A program made the translations under genes and the position numbers. Below are positions 1-7,863 of a DNA stretch of 34,018 nucleotides, one piece after another. A model generated the notes under the pieces. It was not told where the DNA came from, did no database searches, and saw only the letters and a list, made by a program, of their open reading frames with translations. How positions within the stretch are numbered: the stretch's first letter is position 1; each line of letters starts with the position of its first letter. This DNA is from Frankia sp. AgKG'84/4 (GTDB lineage Bacteria > Actinomycetota > Actinomycetes > Frankiales > Frankiaceae): positions 1 to 34,018 of the forward strand of contig NZ_JALKFU020000009.1 of assembly GCF_023242965.2 (NCBI RefSeq), written 5' to 3'.

Positions 1-1487
1 GGAACTGAAGATGGCCGCGGTGCCATCGGGTGTACCCGCCGACGTGCCACCACCGATGGCGAAGGTCCCGTCCGCGCCCCGCCGCCGGCACCGCTCGGGG
101 TGGTGCCGCCCTGGTCGTCGGCCGGCCCACCGTAACGCTGCGAATAGGTGGCGACGAACGCACCGGCGGCCGGCAGCCTGGTCAGCGGGACAAGCAGGCT
201 CGTGAGCAGATCGCCATCCGCGGCGGTCCTGGCCGTGGCGGTGTAGCGGGCGCTGAGCAACGCGTCCGTGCCCAGCACCTGGATGGACGTCCCGGTCTCG
301 GCGAGGCGGGCCCGCAGCCGGCCGGCGAAGTCCGCACCGGCGGTGACGTAGACGAGGTCGGGGGCTTCCTGCTCCAGCGACGCGGCGACGTCGTCGACAT
401 TGGCGTCAGCGTCAGCGTCCGCGTAGGCGGGGTACAGGGCCGTCACCGACGCCCCGAGCGCGGTCGCGTGCACGGCGAACCGGTCGCCCAATGTGGTCCC
501 ATAGCGGGGTTCACCGTCAACGACAGCGATGCGCCGGCGGCCGAGGGTATCCACCGCGTACTCGGCGGCCACCTGCGCCTGCAGCTCGTCCGTGCCGCTC
601 AACCGGAAGTATGTCGGGTACGGGCGGGTCCGCGCCGGCCCGCCCGCGGCCGGCCCGGTGCTGCCGGCGCCGATGCCGGTCAGCGTCGGGTCGGCGGTGG
701 ACGGCGAGACTACCGGGATGCCCGCCGCGGCCAGCGTCGGTACCGCGACCCGCGCCACCAGCGAGCTCACCGGCCCGACGACGCCGATCAGGCGGTCATT
801 GGTGGTGAACGCGTCCGCGGCCTGCGCTCCCCCGTCGGGGCGCGAGCGGTCATCCCGGCTCGACAGCTCCAGGCGCCAGCCCGGGATGGCACGGTCCTCG
901 TTCGCCTCGTCGACCGCGAGCGCGACGGCGTTGCGCACGCTCGTCCCGTCCGCGGACAGCTCCCCCGACAGCGGCGCCAGCACACCGATCGTGGCGACGC
1001 GGGTCGCGGGGGAGCCATCGCCGCCGTCGGCGCCGAGCACGGTGGCGAGGACGAACCCGAGCGCCGAGGGCACCCCGAGCGCGAGCACCACGACCGCCGC
1101 CAGCAGCACCCGTCCGCGCCGGCTGTGCGACCGCGTCCGTGACCACCGCGCGATCCGGCCACCACCCGCGACGAGCGCCGCCCGCACCCGCCGATACCCC
1201 GCGGCCGCATGCGCCGACGCCGGCCCAGACCCCGATGGAACCTCGGCTGGGGCTGGGACTGCTGGAGCCGCGGCCGCTGGGTCTGGAGCCGCTGGGTCTG
1301 GAGCCGCTGGGTCTGGGGCGGCTGAAGCCTGGGTCAGCGTCGGGTCGACGGAGACCGGTGCCGCGTCCCCGGACGCCGCATGATCGGCCTCCCGCGCCGC
1401 CTCCTGAGCGTCAGGGCTTGTGGACGCGGGCGGGACGTTCCCGGGGTCCGGCGACGCTGCCGGGCCTGGCGGGGTTGGATCGCTCAC
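1..1487 (-). CDS. Membrane-anchored ABC-type substrate-binding protein (Peripla_BP_6 fold), partial at left edge
   Basis: The protein begins at GTG 1487 (reads VSDPTPPG), just after pdtaR, and leaves the window at base 1. About 125 residues rich in Pro, Ala and Asp come first, including three PAAPD-type units. A hydrophobic segment at about residues 127-152 (VLLAAVVVLALG) follows. Then comes a typical branched-chain amino acid/leucine-binding fold (ATIGVLAPLSGELSADG, GVVGPVSSLVA, DLVYVTAGADFAG). The expected topology is a cytoplasmic tail, one membrane anchor and an external ligand-binding domain. That differs from the usual lipoprotein form and could mean a sensor role. Around bases 60-105 the best-looking frame shifts: after TTPSGAGGG the other frame gives GTFAIGGGTSAGTPDG with better codon use. 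This suggests a frameshift or a sequence error. An alternative GTG at 1555 overlaps pdtaR and is less likely. Confidence 0.75.
   Translation of the reverse strand, partial: MSDPTPPGPAASPDPGNVPPASTSPDAQEAAREADHAASGDAAPVSVDPTLTQASAAPDPAAPDPAAPDPAAAAPAVPAPAEVPSGSGPASAHAAAGYRRVRAALVAGGGRIARWSRTRSHSRRGRVLLAAVVVLALGVPSALGFVLATVLGADGGDGSPATRVATIGVLAPLSGELSADGTSVRNAVALAVDEANEDRAIPGWRLELSSRDDRSRPDGGAQAADAFTTNDRLIGVVGPVSSLVARVAVPTLAAAGIPVVSPSTADPTLTGIGAGSTGPAAGGPARTRPYPTYFRLSGTDELQAQVAAEYAVDTLGRRRIAVVDGEPRYGTTLGDRFAVHATALGASVTALYPAYADADADANVDDVAASLEQEAPDLVYVTAGADFAGRLRARLAETGTSIQVLGTDALLSARYTATARTAADGDLLTSLLVPLTRLPAAGAFVATYSQRYGGPADDQGGTTPSGAGGGARTGPSPSVVARRRVHPMAPRPSSV
1276..1320. repeat. 15-bp tandem repeat, three copies, inside coding sequence
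   Basis: The unit GCTGGGTCTGGAGCC is repeated at 1276, 1291 and 1306, with the last copy diverging at its end. On the minus strand it encodes the repeated PAAPD units in the low-complexity N-terminal tail of the anchored binding protein. The repeat is in frame, so copy-number changes would only lengthen or shorten the tail. Confidence 0.85.
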
Positions 1488-1533
1488 CCGACCCCCGACG
1501 GTCTCGCTGCCGGGAACGGGGCCGACAGGGACA

Positions 1534-2133
1534 TCACGACCGCGGCAGGGCCTCACCCGACAGCACGGCCTCGGCGACCGCGCGCATCGTGCGGCGCTGG
1601 TTCATCGAGGTGCGCTGGATCCAGCGGAACGCGTCGGGCTCGGTCATGCCATGCTCGGTCTGCAGCACGCCCTTCGCCCGCTCGATGATCTTCCTGGCCT
1701 CCAGGCGGCCCTGCAGGTCCTCGACCTCGGCCTCTAGGCTGACGATCTCGGTGAAACGGCTCATCGCCATCTCGATCGTCGGCAGCAGGTCCTTCTTCTG
1801 GAAGGGCTTGACCACGTAGGCCATCGCGCCGGCCTCGCGGGCCCGCTCGACGAGCTCGCGCTGGCTGAAGGCGGTGAGGATGACCACGGGGGCGATGCGG
1901 TCCTTGGCGATCTTCGCGCCGGCCTCGATGCCGTCCATCCGGGGCATCTTCACGTCGAGGATGCACAGGTCAGGCCGAAGCTTGCCAGCGAGACTGACGG
2001 CCATCTCCCCGTCACCCGCCTCACCGACGACCTCGTAGCCCTCCTCCTGGAGCATCTCCCGAAGGTCCAGCCGGATCAGCGCTTCGTCCTCGGCGATGAG
2101 AACCCGGCGCGGGTTCGAGGAGGGCTGGCTCAT
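1534..2133 (-). CDS. pdtaR: ANTAR-domain response regulator PdtaR
   Basis: This is a two-component response regulator that acts by binding RNA. Residues 1-125 form a receiver domain: VLIAEDEALIRLDLREML carries the acidic pocket, DLCILDVKMPRMDG carries the phospho-acceptor Asp, and VILTAFSQ and VVKPF hold the conserved Thr/Ser and Lys. A helical linker (SLEAEVEDLQGRLE) leads into a C-terminal ANTAR domain (ERAKGVLQTEHGMTEPDAF). From memory the sequence is close along its length to Mycobacterium tuberculosis Rv1626/PdtaR. In mycobacteria the partner kinase is PdtaS, which is not in this window. I chose ATG 2133 (MSQPSSNPRR). An in-frame start at 2166 would add 11 residues of non-conserved sequence. 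ANTAR proteins usually antiterminate transcription by binding paired hairpins in target leaders. Confidence 0.93.
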   Translation of the reverse strand: MSQPSSNPRRVLIAEDEALIRLDLREMLQEEGYEVVGEAGDGEMAVSLAGKLRPDLCILDVKMPRMDGIEAGAKIAKDRIAPVVILTAFSQRELVERAREAGAMAYVVKPFQKKDLLPTIEMAMSRFTEIVSLEAEVEDLQGRLEARKIIERAKGVLQTEHGMTEPDAFRWIQRTSMNQRRTMRAVAEAVLSGEALPRS

Positions 2134-2302
2134 CGAGTCGTACTCCCGGTCTCGGCGGTGTGGCATCAGTGTGGCAGGGCGAGCGGTCGATCAACGTCCG
2201 GCCCAGCGACGGGAGGGCGAGAGGTCGAAACGCACCCTACCCGGATAGAGTCTTCAGGGAGACGTTCCGGCCCGGATCGATCACCGCGGCCCGCAGGCCC
2301 GG

Positions 2303-3057
2303 CTACGCCTCGCCATTACGCCCCACCCGCAGGCCCCGGTACTCCAACGGCAGAGAGACGGTGCTCAAACCACCGACAGTGTGGGTTCGAATCCCACCCG
2401 GGGTACGTACAGCATCCACGCGCCGTGGATGCCCAGTGGCCGCCGGATGCGGCCCGGGGGCGGCGGCCGTCACTCCCGCCAGATGGGCAACCTTGTCGAG
2501 GTCTGCCACCGGAATCTTGATCATCATGTGCACCTCCTGCCTTTCGTGATCGAGGTGGACGGTGAGCTGAGTGCTTTCGTAGAGGCGTCGCTGCAACGCT
2601 TCTGGCGCCCGGTGGAGCTTGAGATTCAGCTCCGGCAGGGCGTCGAGGAGAGCGAGGCTGTCTTGGCCTGGCCGGTCGGGTTCGGTTTCGTCCGCCACGT
2701 CGAGATCCTTGATCTTCCCGAGGGCGGTCTTACCCTCTGCGTCGAGCTGGTTGTAGCTACTGCGCAGTCCCTGGGTGAACGGTTCTTCGGGGTCGCCGTC
2801 CTGCGCCTGGCGGAGCAGGTTGCCCTGCCTGCGATCAAGCTCGTCGATCTTCTTCTGGAGTCGTCCTCGCTCGGCTGCTCGTTCCCGCGCGGCGCGGTCG
2901 TCGTAGGTCGCGAGTTCGGCGCTCAGGAGGGCGATCCTGTCGCGACCGAAGACGCGTTCGGCGTAGAAGTCGGCGATCGCGGCTTCAAGGACGTCTTCGC
3001 GGATACGGACGCTCTTGGGGTGTCCGTCGAACTTGAGCTGGTACCCGTTCTTCGGAC
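2303..3057 (-). pseudogene. Large serine recombinase/integrase, 3' portion only
   Basis: The reading frame carries the tail of the recombinase zinc-ribbon domain (HCPKNGYQLKFDGHPKSV, then REDVLEAAIADFYAERVFGRDR). A long charged coiled coil follows (RERAAERGRLQKKIDELDRR) and then a C-terminal segment (LHRAPEALQRRLYESTQL). This matches the C-terminal half of large serine integrases, which catalyse attP x attB recombination. The catalytic resolvase domain with its Ser nucleophile is missing, because the frame is interrupted at about 3057-3070 where the IS3-type element begins. The frame has no stop before the tRNA and reads through its complement (giving GGIRTHT) to 2303. The integrase tail therefore abuts the tRNA 3' end, the usual geometry of an integrated element at its attachment site. 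Confidence 0.75.
2333..2405 (+). tRNA. tRNA-like gene, anticodon CAA (Leu-type anticodon, short variable arm)
   Basis: The 73-nt sequence folds as a tRNA. The acceptor stem is GCCCCGG with CCGGGGT (first pair G-U). The anticodon stem is a perfect CGGTG/CACCG with loop CTCAAAC, giving anticodon CAA. The T arm is GTGGG-TTCGAAT-CCCAC. The D arm is weak, with only CTC/GAG pairing cleanly. CCA is not encoded. CAA decodes Leu UUG, but bacterial tRNA-Leu normally has a long variable arm, while here only five bases (ACAGT) separate the anticodon and T stems. It could be an unusual tRNA, a decaying copy or a mobile-element tRNA. The tRNA fold is well supported, but its amino acid identity is not. Confidence 0.72.
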
Positions 3058-3059
3058 AG

Positions 3060-3580
3060 TGATCCCTGTGGGATAATTGATCCGTGGACGGAGGATATTG
3101 ATGGCGGAGAGTCGTGGGCGGTTCACGCCTGAGTACAAGGACGAGGCGGTAAGACTCGTCCTTGATTCCGGTCGGCCGATCTCTGCGGTCGCGAAGGATC
3201 TGGGTATCGACGAGGGCACTCTCGGCGGTTGGGTCGCGACCTGGCGACGTGCCCACGCGAACAGCGCCGAGGAGGAGCCGCTGTCGATGTCGGAGCGGGC
3301 GCGGCTGCGTGAGCTGGAGAAGGAGAACCGGGAACTCCGGATGGAGCGCGAGTTCCTCTCAAAAGCCGCGGCCTTCTTCGCGCAACGCCATCAGTGACCG
3401 ACAAGTACGAACTGATCGCCGCGGAGAAAGATTCCTACCCGGTGCGGAACATGTGCCGCTGGCTTACCGTGTCCGCGTCCGGTTTCTACGACTGGCACCG
3501 CCGCCCACCGTCGGTCCACACCCGCCGGCGTACCACCCTGGCCACCCAGGTCCGGGCGTTGTTCACCGCGTCCCGCCCCC
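3060..3580 (+). mobile_element. Truncated IS3-family insertion sequence
   Basis: An IS3-type orfA and the first part of orfB lie in order with a 4-base overlap. The left boundary is placed where the serine integrase frame breaks, near the sequence TGTGGGATAATTGATCC. The right part of the element, including the DDE catalytic domain and right inverted repeat, is missing. Recognisable OrfB sequence stops at about 3578. No matching terminal inverted repeat is visible, so the boundaries are estimates. Confidence 0.7.
3101..3397 (+). CDS. IS3-family transposase OrfA (HTH protein)
   Basis: This 98-residue protein has a helix-turn-helix at about residues 5-50 (FTPEYKDEAVRLVLDSGRP, then VAKDLGIDEGTLGGWV). 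A leucine-zipper-like coiled coil follows (RARLRELEKENRELRMEREF). Both are standard for IS3 OrfA, which binds the terminal repeats and multimerises. ATG 3101 follows GGAGG at a spacing of about 8 bases. Its stop overlaps the orfB start (GTGA). It is probably inactive for transposition, because orfB is truncated. Confidence 0.85.
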   Translation: MAESRGRFTPEYKDEAVRLVLDSGRPISAVAKDLGIDEGTLGGWVATWRRAHANSAEEEPLSMSERARLRELEKENRELRMEREFLSKAAAFFAQRHQ

Positions 3581-3663
3581 CGATCCTTAGGATCAAGATT
3601 TCACTACCTCCGATGGAGCGGACTGATATAGCCGTCTCCAGTGGACCAGCGAAAAGCAAATAA
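3394..3663 (+). pseudogene. IS3-family transposase OrfB, truncated
   Basis: It starts at GTG 3394, overlapping the orfA stop. The first 62 or so residues match the N-terminal helical region of IS3 OrfB (YPVRNMCRWLTVSASGFYDW, ATQVRALFTASR). The expected continuation into the rve integrase core with its DDE triad is absent. From about 3579 the frame reads unrelated sequence to a stop at 3663. This is a deletion remnant. Confidence 0.8.
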
Positions 3664-4194
3664 GCGAGATGTCGCCCGGCGAGTCGCCGCGGACCGCCGG
3701 GTCCGACAGCATGCCAGCGCAAGCGGATGGATCGCCGCCCCGGTACCCCCGGCGACCACGACGTCCGCCCGCCTAGCCCGGATCGTCACCGCCCGAAGAA
3801 TTTCGACATGATCATTTTAGCACCTAGAGCGAGACCTGTCGCGCCACCGGTCGGGGCCGCCGCTCGCGGACCGGGGACGGTCCAGGACGAGCCGTCTCGG
3901 ACGGGCGGCGATAGATGAGACTGTAGTCGTTGCAAATTCAGAGTCGATCACCTAGCGCCCAGCCCGCACTCCACCCGCCCACAACCACAGAAGACGCTGC
4001 TCAGAGGGTAACGGGAGCCGCTCGCGGAGGCAACCGGAACGCCGGCCCGGCGGCGCCACCGCCGCGCGCCAGGATAGCCCAACTTGATCATGAGGGTTGA
4101 CTCAACTGAAGTGACGTTCTAGTCTCGGGCGAGTCAGCTGTCACCGTGGGTCCATCACAATGGTTCTGCGGCACTCCCCAACAGGAGCCTAGCC
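3664..4194. other. Gene-free interval with possible mobile-element scar and promoter
   Basis: I recognise no gene here on either strand. Short frames exist but resemble no known family. The left part (3580-3830) is less GC-rich than its surroundings, holds the small palindrome GATCCTTAGGATC at 3582-3594, and has stretches such as GATCATTTTAGCACC. It looks like debris from the lost IS3 half or a second insertion. The right part (4081-4194) carries the promoter-like sequence listed separately and the AGGAG ribosome site of the next gene. Confidence 0.5.
4096..4125 (+). promoter_or_regulatory. Putative promoter with overlapping palindromic operator
   Basis: TTGACT at 4097-4102 resembles a -35 box and lies 17 bases before TAGTCT at 4120-4125, a weak -10 box. 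The -35 is embedded in the perfect 11-base palindrome GTTGACTCAAC (4096-4106), which would suit repressor binding. It sits about 70 bases before the amidohydrolase start and could drive the 4195-9600 plus-strand run. The TetR protein encoded at 9713 is the nearest candidate regulator. Confidence 0.4.
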
Positions 4195-5058
4195 ATGGCC
4201 ATGCCAGCGGAAATTTCTATCGTCGACACGCTGATCGGCTTCCCGAAGGAGGGGTTCAGCCAGTACGACTTCATCCGCAAGCAGACCAAGGACAAGGCCT
4301 CGCGCGAGAGCGAATTCCCGGTCGAATACATGTTCAAGGATGTCCCGAAGGAGTTACCGACCGCCGACCCGGTGTCCGTGACCCTGCACGAGATGGACCG
4401 CTTCGGGATCGAGGTCGGCCTGATCGGCGTCGGCGATGAGATCTCCCGACTGGCCCTGAAAAACCACCCCGACCGGTTCGTCCCGTCCGGCACTCTGCGC
4501 GACCCGAACGACGTGACCGGCAGCGTACGCAAGATCCGCCAGGACCACGAGGAGTATGGGATCCGGGCCTTGGGGGCGTTTCCTGCGGGAACCTTCCCGC
4601 AGGTGGCGATCGACGACCCCAAGATGTACCCGATCTACCAGACCTGTGTCGACCTCGGCATCCCGGTCTTCTGCACCGCGGGCATCGCGGGGCCGCGGGT
4701 GAAGTCCGATGTACAGAAGGTCTCCCGGATCGACACGGTCATGTTCGACTTCCCGGAGCTGGTCTTCGTCACCCGGCATGGCTGCGAGCCGTGGGAGCAG
4801 CTGGCCGTGAAGCTCATGACGAAGTGGCCGAACCTCTACTACTCCACGACCGCGTTCGCTCCGAAGTACTACCCGCAGGCGATCATCGATTACGCGAACA
4901 CCCGCGGCGCCGACAAGATCATCTACGGCGGCTACTTCCCGATGGGCCTCAGCCTTGAGCGGATCTTCACCGACATGCCGCACGTCCCCTTCAAGGACGA
5001 GGTCTGGCCGAAGTTCCTCGGTGGAAACGCCCGGCGCCTGCTCGGGCTGGGCGCGTAG
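4195..5058 (+). CDS. Amidohydrolase-2-family fold protein, metal ligands eroded
   Basis: This 287-residue protein has the architecture of the Amidohydro_2 (ACMSD-like, TIM-barrel) family. That family includes decarboxylases and hydrolases of aromatic or ring-cleavage acids. AGGAG lies just before ATG 4195. The sequence departs from the family at metal positions: the N-terminal Asp-x-His reads D11-T-L, the HxG strand reads FCTAGIAG, and the C-terminal GSD(F/Y)P reads GGYFP (residues 245-249). H195 in TRHGCEPW is kept. It may be a non-metal enzyme, a structural partner of the next protein, or a divergent subfamily. The downstream paralogue begins 104 bases later on the same strand, so the two are probably co-transcribed and could form a heteromer. 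Confidence 0.8.
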   Translation: MAMPAEISIVDTLIGFPKEGFSQYDFIRKQTKDKASRESEFPVEYMFKDVPKELPTADPVSVTLHEMDRFGIEVGLIGVGDEISRLALKNHPDRFVPSGTLRDPNDVTGSVRKIRQDHEEYGIRALGAFPAGTFPQVAIDDPKMYPIYQTCVDLGIPVFCTAGIAGPRVKSDVQKVSRIDTVMFDFPELVFVTRHGCEPWEQLAVKLMTKWPNLYYSTTAFAPKYYPQAIIDYANTRGADKIIYGGYFPMGLSLERIFTDMPHVPFKDEVWPKFLGGNARRLLGLGA

Positions 5059-5162
5059 GCGCCGGCCACGAGTAGCGCACTCGCCGTGACCGCGCAGGGT
5101 TACCACCGCCTGCGGGTCTGACCACCGAACGCACCCGAACCCACCAGTGAGGATCCATCGAG

Positions 5163-6386
5163 ATGGCCAGTTCTTTGCCGAATGACCGCTACACAGTGAT
5201 CTCCTCCGACACCCATGCCGGCGGCAGTCACGCCCAGTACCGGGAGTTCCTCGACAGCAGGTATCACGAGGACTTCGACGCTTGGCGCGGAAAGTACCGG
5301 AACCCTTTCAGTGACCTCGGCGACAACCGGCGGCTGCGCAACTGGGACGACGATATGCGCAACTCGCAGCAGGACCAGGACGGCATCGTCGGCGAGGTGA
5401 TCTTCCCGAACACGGTACCACCGTTCTTCCCCAATTTCGTCCTCTTCGCCGAGCCGCCAAAGCCCGAGGAGTACCTGCACCGCCGCGCCGGGATCCAAGC
5501 GCACAACCGGTGGCTGGATGATTTCTGCAGCCGCTATCCGGAACGCCGGGCCGGCGTCGGGCAGATCTTTCTCAACGACATTGACGACGCCATCGAGGAT
5601 GCGACGTGGATCAAGGAGCACGGTCTGCGGGGCGGTGTGCTCCTACCACCGGTCCCGCCACACATTGACTGGATCAAACCGCTTAATCACCCGGACTACG
5701 ACCGGCTGTGGGCCGTCTGCGAGGATCTCGAGATCCCCCTGAACGTGCACGGCGGACAGGGCCTGCCTTCGTACATGCCACACCCGTCGTCTGCGCTGCT
5801 CATGACGGCCGAGATGCCGTACTTCTCGCACCGACCGCTGTCTTTTCTGTTGCTGTCCGGTGTTTTCGAGCGTTTCCCCCGGTTGAAGTTCATCATGACC
5901 GAACAGGGCTGTGGCTGGCTGCCTCCGACCCTCCGGCAGTGGGACCGGACGCTCGAGCGGGTCCGGACCCACGGCGCGCTGGGCGAGCTGCGCTTCAAGC
6001 CCGAACACCGGCTACCGAAGTCCGCGACCGAGTACTTCCAGCAGAACGTCTGGCTGGGCGTGAGCTTCCCGCACATCGACGACGTCAGGGCGGCGACGGA
6101 ACACCTTGGCGTGGAGAAGTTCATGTGGGGCAGCGACTTCCCACACGACGAGGGCACTTTTCCGTACACGACGCTGCACCTTCGTCAGTTGTTCTCCGAC
6201 TGGACGGAGGCCGATCTACGCAAGATCCTGGCTGAGAACGTCGCAAGCATCTACGACTTCGACCTGGCGGCGCTCGCCGAACCGGCCGCACTACTCGGGC
6301 CACGGGTCGAGGACGTGCGGCGCCCGCTCACCGAGCTGCCAGAGAACCCCAACGAGGCGCTGCTCACGAACGCGGCGGCGGTCTGA
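5163..6386 (+). CDS. Amidohydrolase-2-family protein (metal-dependent hydrolase/decarboxylase)
   Basis: This 407-residue TIM-barrel protein belongs to Amidohydro_2. Metal-site elements are visible: SSDTH with D16 and H18, NVHGG with H196, and GSDFPHDEG with D325. The usual third-strand His-Gly is replaced by TEQGCGW. Typical family features include GLRGGVLLPP and the C-terminal KILAENVASIYDFD. Members commonly decarboxylate or hydrolyse products of ring cleavage, and many sit in actinobacterial steroid or aromatic gene clusters. It lies between the ligand-poor paralogue and the P450. The start at 5163 is preceded by GAGG at a somewhat long spacing. The substrate is unknown. Confidence 0.87.
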   Translation: MASSLPNDRYTVISSDTHAGGSHAQYREFLDSRYHEDFDAWRGKYRNPFSDLGDNRRLRNWDDDMRNSQQDQDGIVGEVIFPNTVPPFFPNFVLFAEPPKPEEYLHRRAGIQAHNRWLDDFCSRYPERRAGVGQIFLNDIDDAIEDATWIKEHGLRGGVLLPPVPPHIDWIKPLNHPDYDRLWAVCEDLEIPLNVHGGQGLPSYMPHPSSALLMTAEMPYFSHRPLSFLLLSGVFERFPRLKFIMTEQGCGWLPPTLRQWDRTLERVRTHGALGELRFKPEHRLPKSATEYFQQNVWLGVSFPHIDDVRAATEHLGVEKFMWGSDFPHDEGTFPYTTLHLRQLFSDWTEADLRKILAENVASIYDFDLAALAEPAALLGPRVEDVRRPLTELPENPNEALLTNAAAV

Positions 6387-6472
6387 ACACAGTCGTTCGG
6401 CATTGCCACCGCGCTGGTCCGAGCCGAGCCGCGGCTCCCGAGCGAGGGCACACGTACCAGGTCGGAGGATCA

Positions 6473-7684
6473 ATGGACAGCATCGAAGGCCGAATCGATC
6501 TTGTGGACGGGGCGTTCTGGGGGCGCAATCCGCACGAAGAGCTTGCCTGGTTACGGGCCAATTCACCCGTCTGGCGGGACCCGCGCACCGGGGTCTGGGG
6601 GGTCGCCACCTACGACCTCGTCCGGTACGTCTCCACCCACCCACAGGAGTTCAGCAGCGCGGGCGGGATCCGACCGGACCACCCGGCCCAGCCCATGATG
6701 ATCGACATGGACGACCCGGCGCACTGGCAGCGACGGAAGCTGGTGAACAAGGGATTCACGCCCAGGCGAGTCCGCGAGAAGGAGGACTCGATCCGCCAGA
6801 TCGTCGACGCGATCCTCGACGACGTGTGCGAACGCGGCGAGTGCGACCTCGTCGGCGACATCGCCGCCTGGCTCCCCCTGATCGTCATCGCCAACGAGCT
6901 GGGCGTCGACCCGGCCGACCGCGCTCAGCTCCTGCAGTGGAGCGAGGACATGATGGGCGCGCTCGGAGATCTTACCGACCAGACGGCTCAGCTCGCCGCC
7001 GCGGCCGGGGCCCAGTACTACGCGTACGCCCAACGCATCATCGACGCGCGGCGCGAGCGCCCGACCGAGGACCTGATGAGCATCCTGGTCCATGCCGAGG
7101 TCGACGGCGACCGGCTGCAGGACAGGCAGATCATCAGCGAGTCGCTGCTGATCCTCAACGGTGGCGACGAGACCACACGCCATGTCATCTCCGGTGGCGT
7201 CTACGAGTTGCTGCGCGCGCCCGACGCCTGGGAGGCGCTGCGGCACGACCGAACCCTGATCCCCGCGGCGGTCGAGGAGATGCTGCGCTGGGTGAGCCCG
7301 ATCAAGAACATGGCCCGCACGGCGACCGCCGACGTCGACCTCGGCGGCAGGCGGATCCCAGCCGGGGACACGCTGCTGCTGCTGTATCCCTCGGCCAACC
7401 GCGATGAGGCTGCCTTCCCGCAGCCGTTCACGTTCGACATCCGTCGCAGCCCGAACGAACACGTGGCCTTCGGGTTCGGCGCGCACTACTGCCTCGGCAC
7501 GAGCCTCGCCCGCCTCGAGCTGCACGTCATCCTCGACCGCCTCCTCGACCGGCTGCCCGACCTCACTCTGGTCGACGCCGACGAGCCGAAGCACCGGTCG
7601 GCGAACTTCGTCAGCGGCTACGAGAACATCCCGGTGCGGTTCACCGCCACCCGCCCGGTCAGCACCCAGGAAGTTCTTCGCTAA
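6473..7684 (+). CDS. Cytochrome P450, CYP142-like (steroid C26-monooxygenase type)
   Basis: This 403-residue P450 has every diagnostic motif: the C-helix region (IDMDDPAHWQRRKLVNKGFT), the I-helix oxygen-activation motif GGDETT (230-235), the K-helix ExxR (E269-R272), and the haem loop AFGFGAHYCLG with Cys340 as the iron ligand. The N-terminal region (SSAGGIRPDHPAQPMMIDMD) and the C-terminal ANFVSGYENIPV closely resemble mycobacterial CYP142, from memory. CYP142 oxidises the C26 side-chain carbon of cholesterol and cholest-4-en-3-one. It is soluble and needs a ferredoxin, and none is encoded nearby. GGAGG lies just before ATG 6473. The subfamily assignment is good, but the actual substrate here could be another terpenoid. 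Confidence 0.92.
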   Translation: MDSIEGRIDLVDGAFWGRNPHEELAWLRANSPVWRDPRTGVWGVATYDLVRYVSTHPQEFSSAGGIRPDHPAQPMMIDMDDPAHWQRRKLVNKGFTPRRVREKEDSIRQIVDAILDDVCERGECDLVGDIAAWLPLIVIANELGVDPADRAQLLQWSEDMMGALGDLTDQTAQLAAAAGAQYYAYAQRIIDARRERPTEDLMSILVHAEVDGDRLQDRQIISESLLILNGGDETTRHVISGGVYELLRAPDAWEALRHDRTLIPAAVEEMLRWVSPIKNMARTATADVDLGGRRIPAGDTLLLLYPSANRDEAAFPQPFTFDIRRSPNEHVAFGFGAHYCLGTSLARLELHVILDRLLDRLPDLTLVDADEPKHRSANFVSGYENIPVRFTATRPVSTQEVLR

Positions 7685-7724
7685 CCACCCGCGTGCGTGC
7701 CCGCGGTCCGGCGAGGACGTGTAG

Positions 7725-7766
7725 GCGGGCTTCCCCGGCGCTGCGGACGGCGCCGGGGAAGCCCGC
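7725..7766. terminator. Strong hairpin terminator after the P450 gene
   Basis: A perfect 17-bp inverted repeat has arms at 7725-7741 (GCGGGCTTCCCCGGCGC) and 7750-7766 with an 8-base loop. It lies 40 bases past the P450 stop and before the GH3 gene. There is no T-run, as is common for actinobacterial terminators. It probably separates the amidohydrolase-P450 transcript from the GH3 gene. Confidence 0.75.
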
Positions 7767-7863
7767 GCGCTCGCCGTGGTGACCGCCAGGGCGAGCGCCG
7801 AGGCGACATGACCGGGGCCGAGGCGCGGGTCTGTTGACGATGCCTGAGCCGGAAGGACAGACC

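Noticed and set aside
30-1383. Long plus-strand frames rich in Arg, Ala and Pro
   Set aside because: They are antisense shadows of the binding-protein gene. Composition is typical of out-of-frame GC-rich DNA and no motif is present.
2381-3076. A plus-strand frame of 231 codons over the integrase region
   Set aside because: The minus strand matches the serine recombinase C-terminal region. This frame matches nothing and starts inside the tRNA.
3580-3790. A second transposase on the minus strand
   Set aside because: Short frames here give no HTH or DDE motif. I could only call it gene-poor debris.
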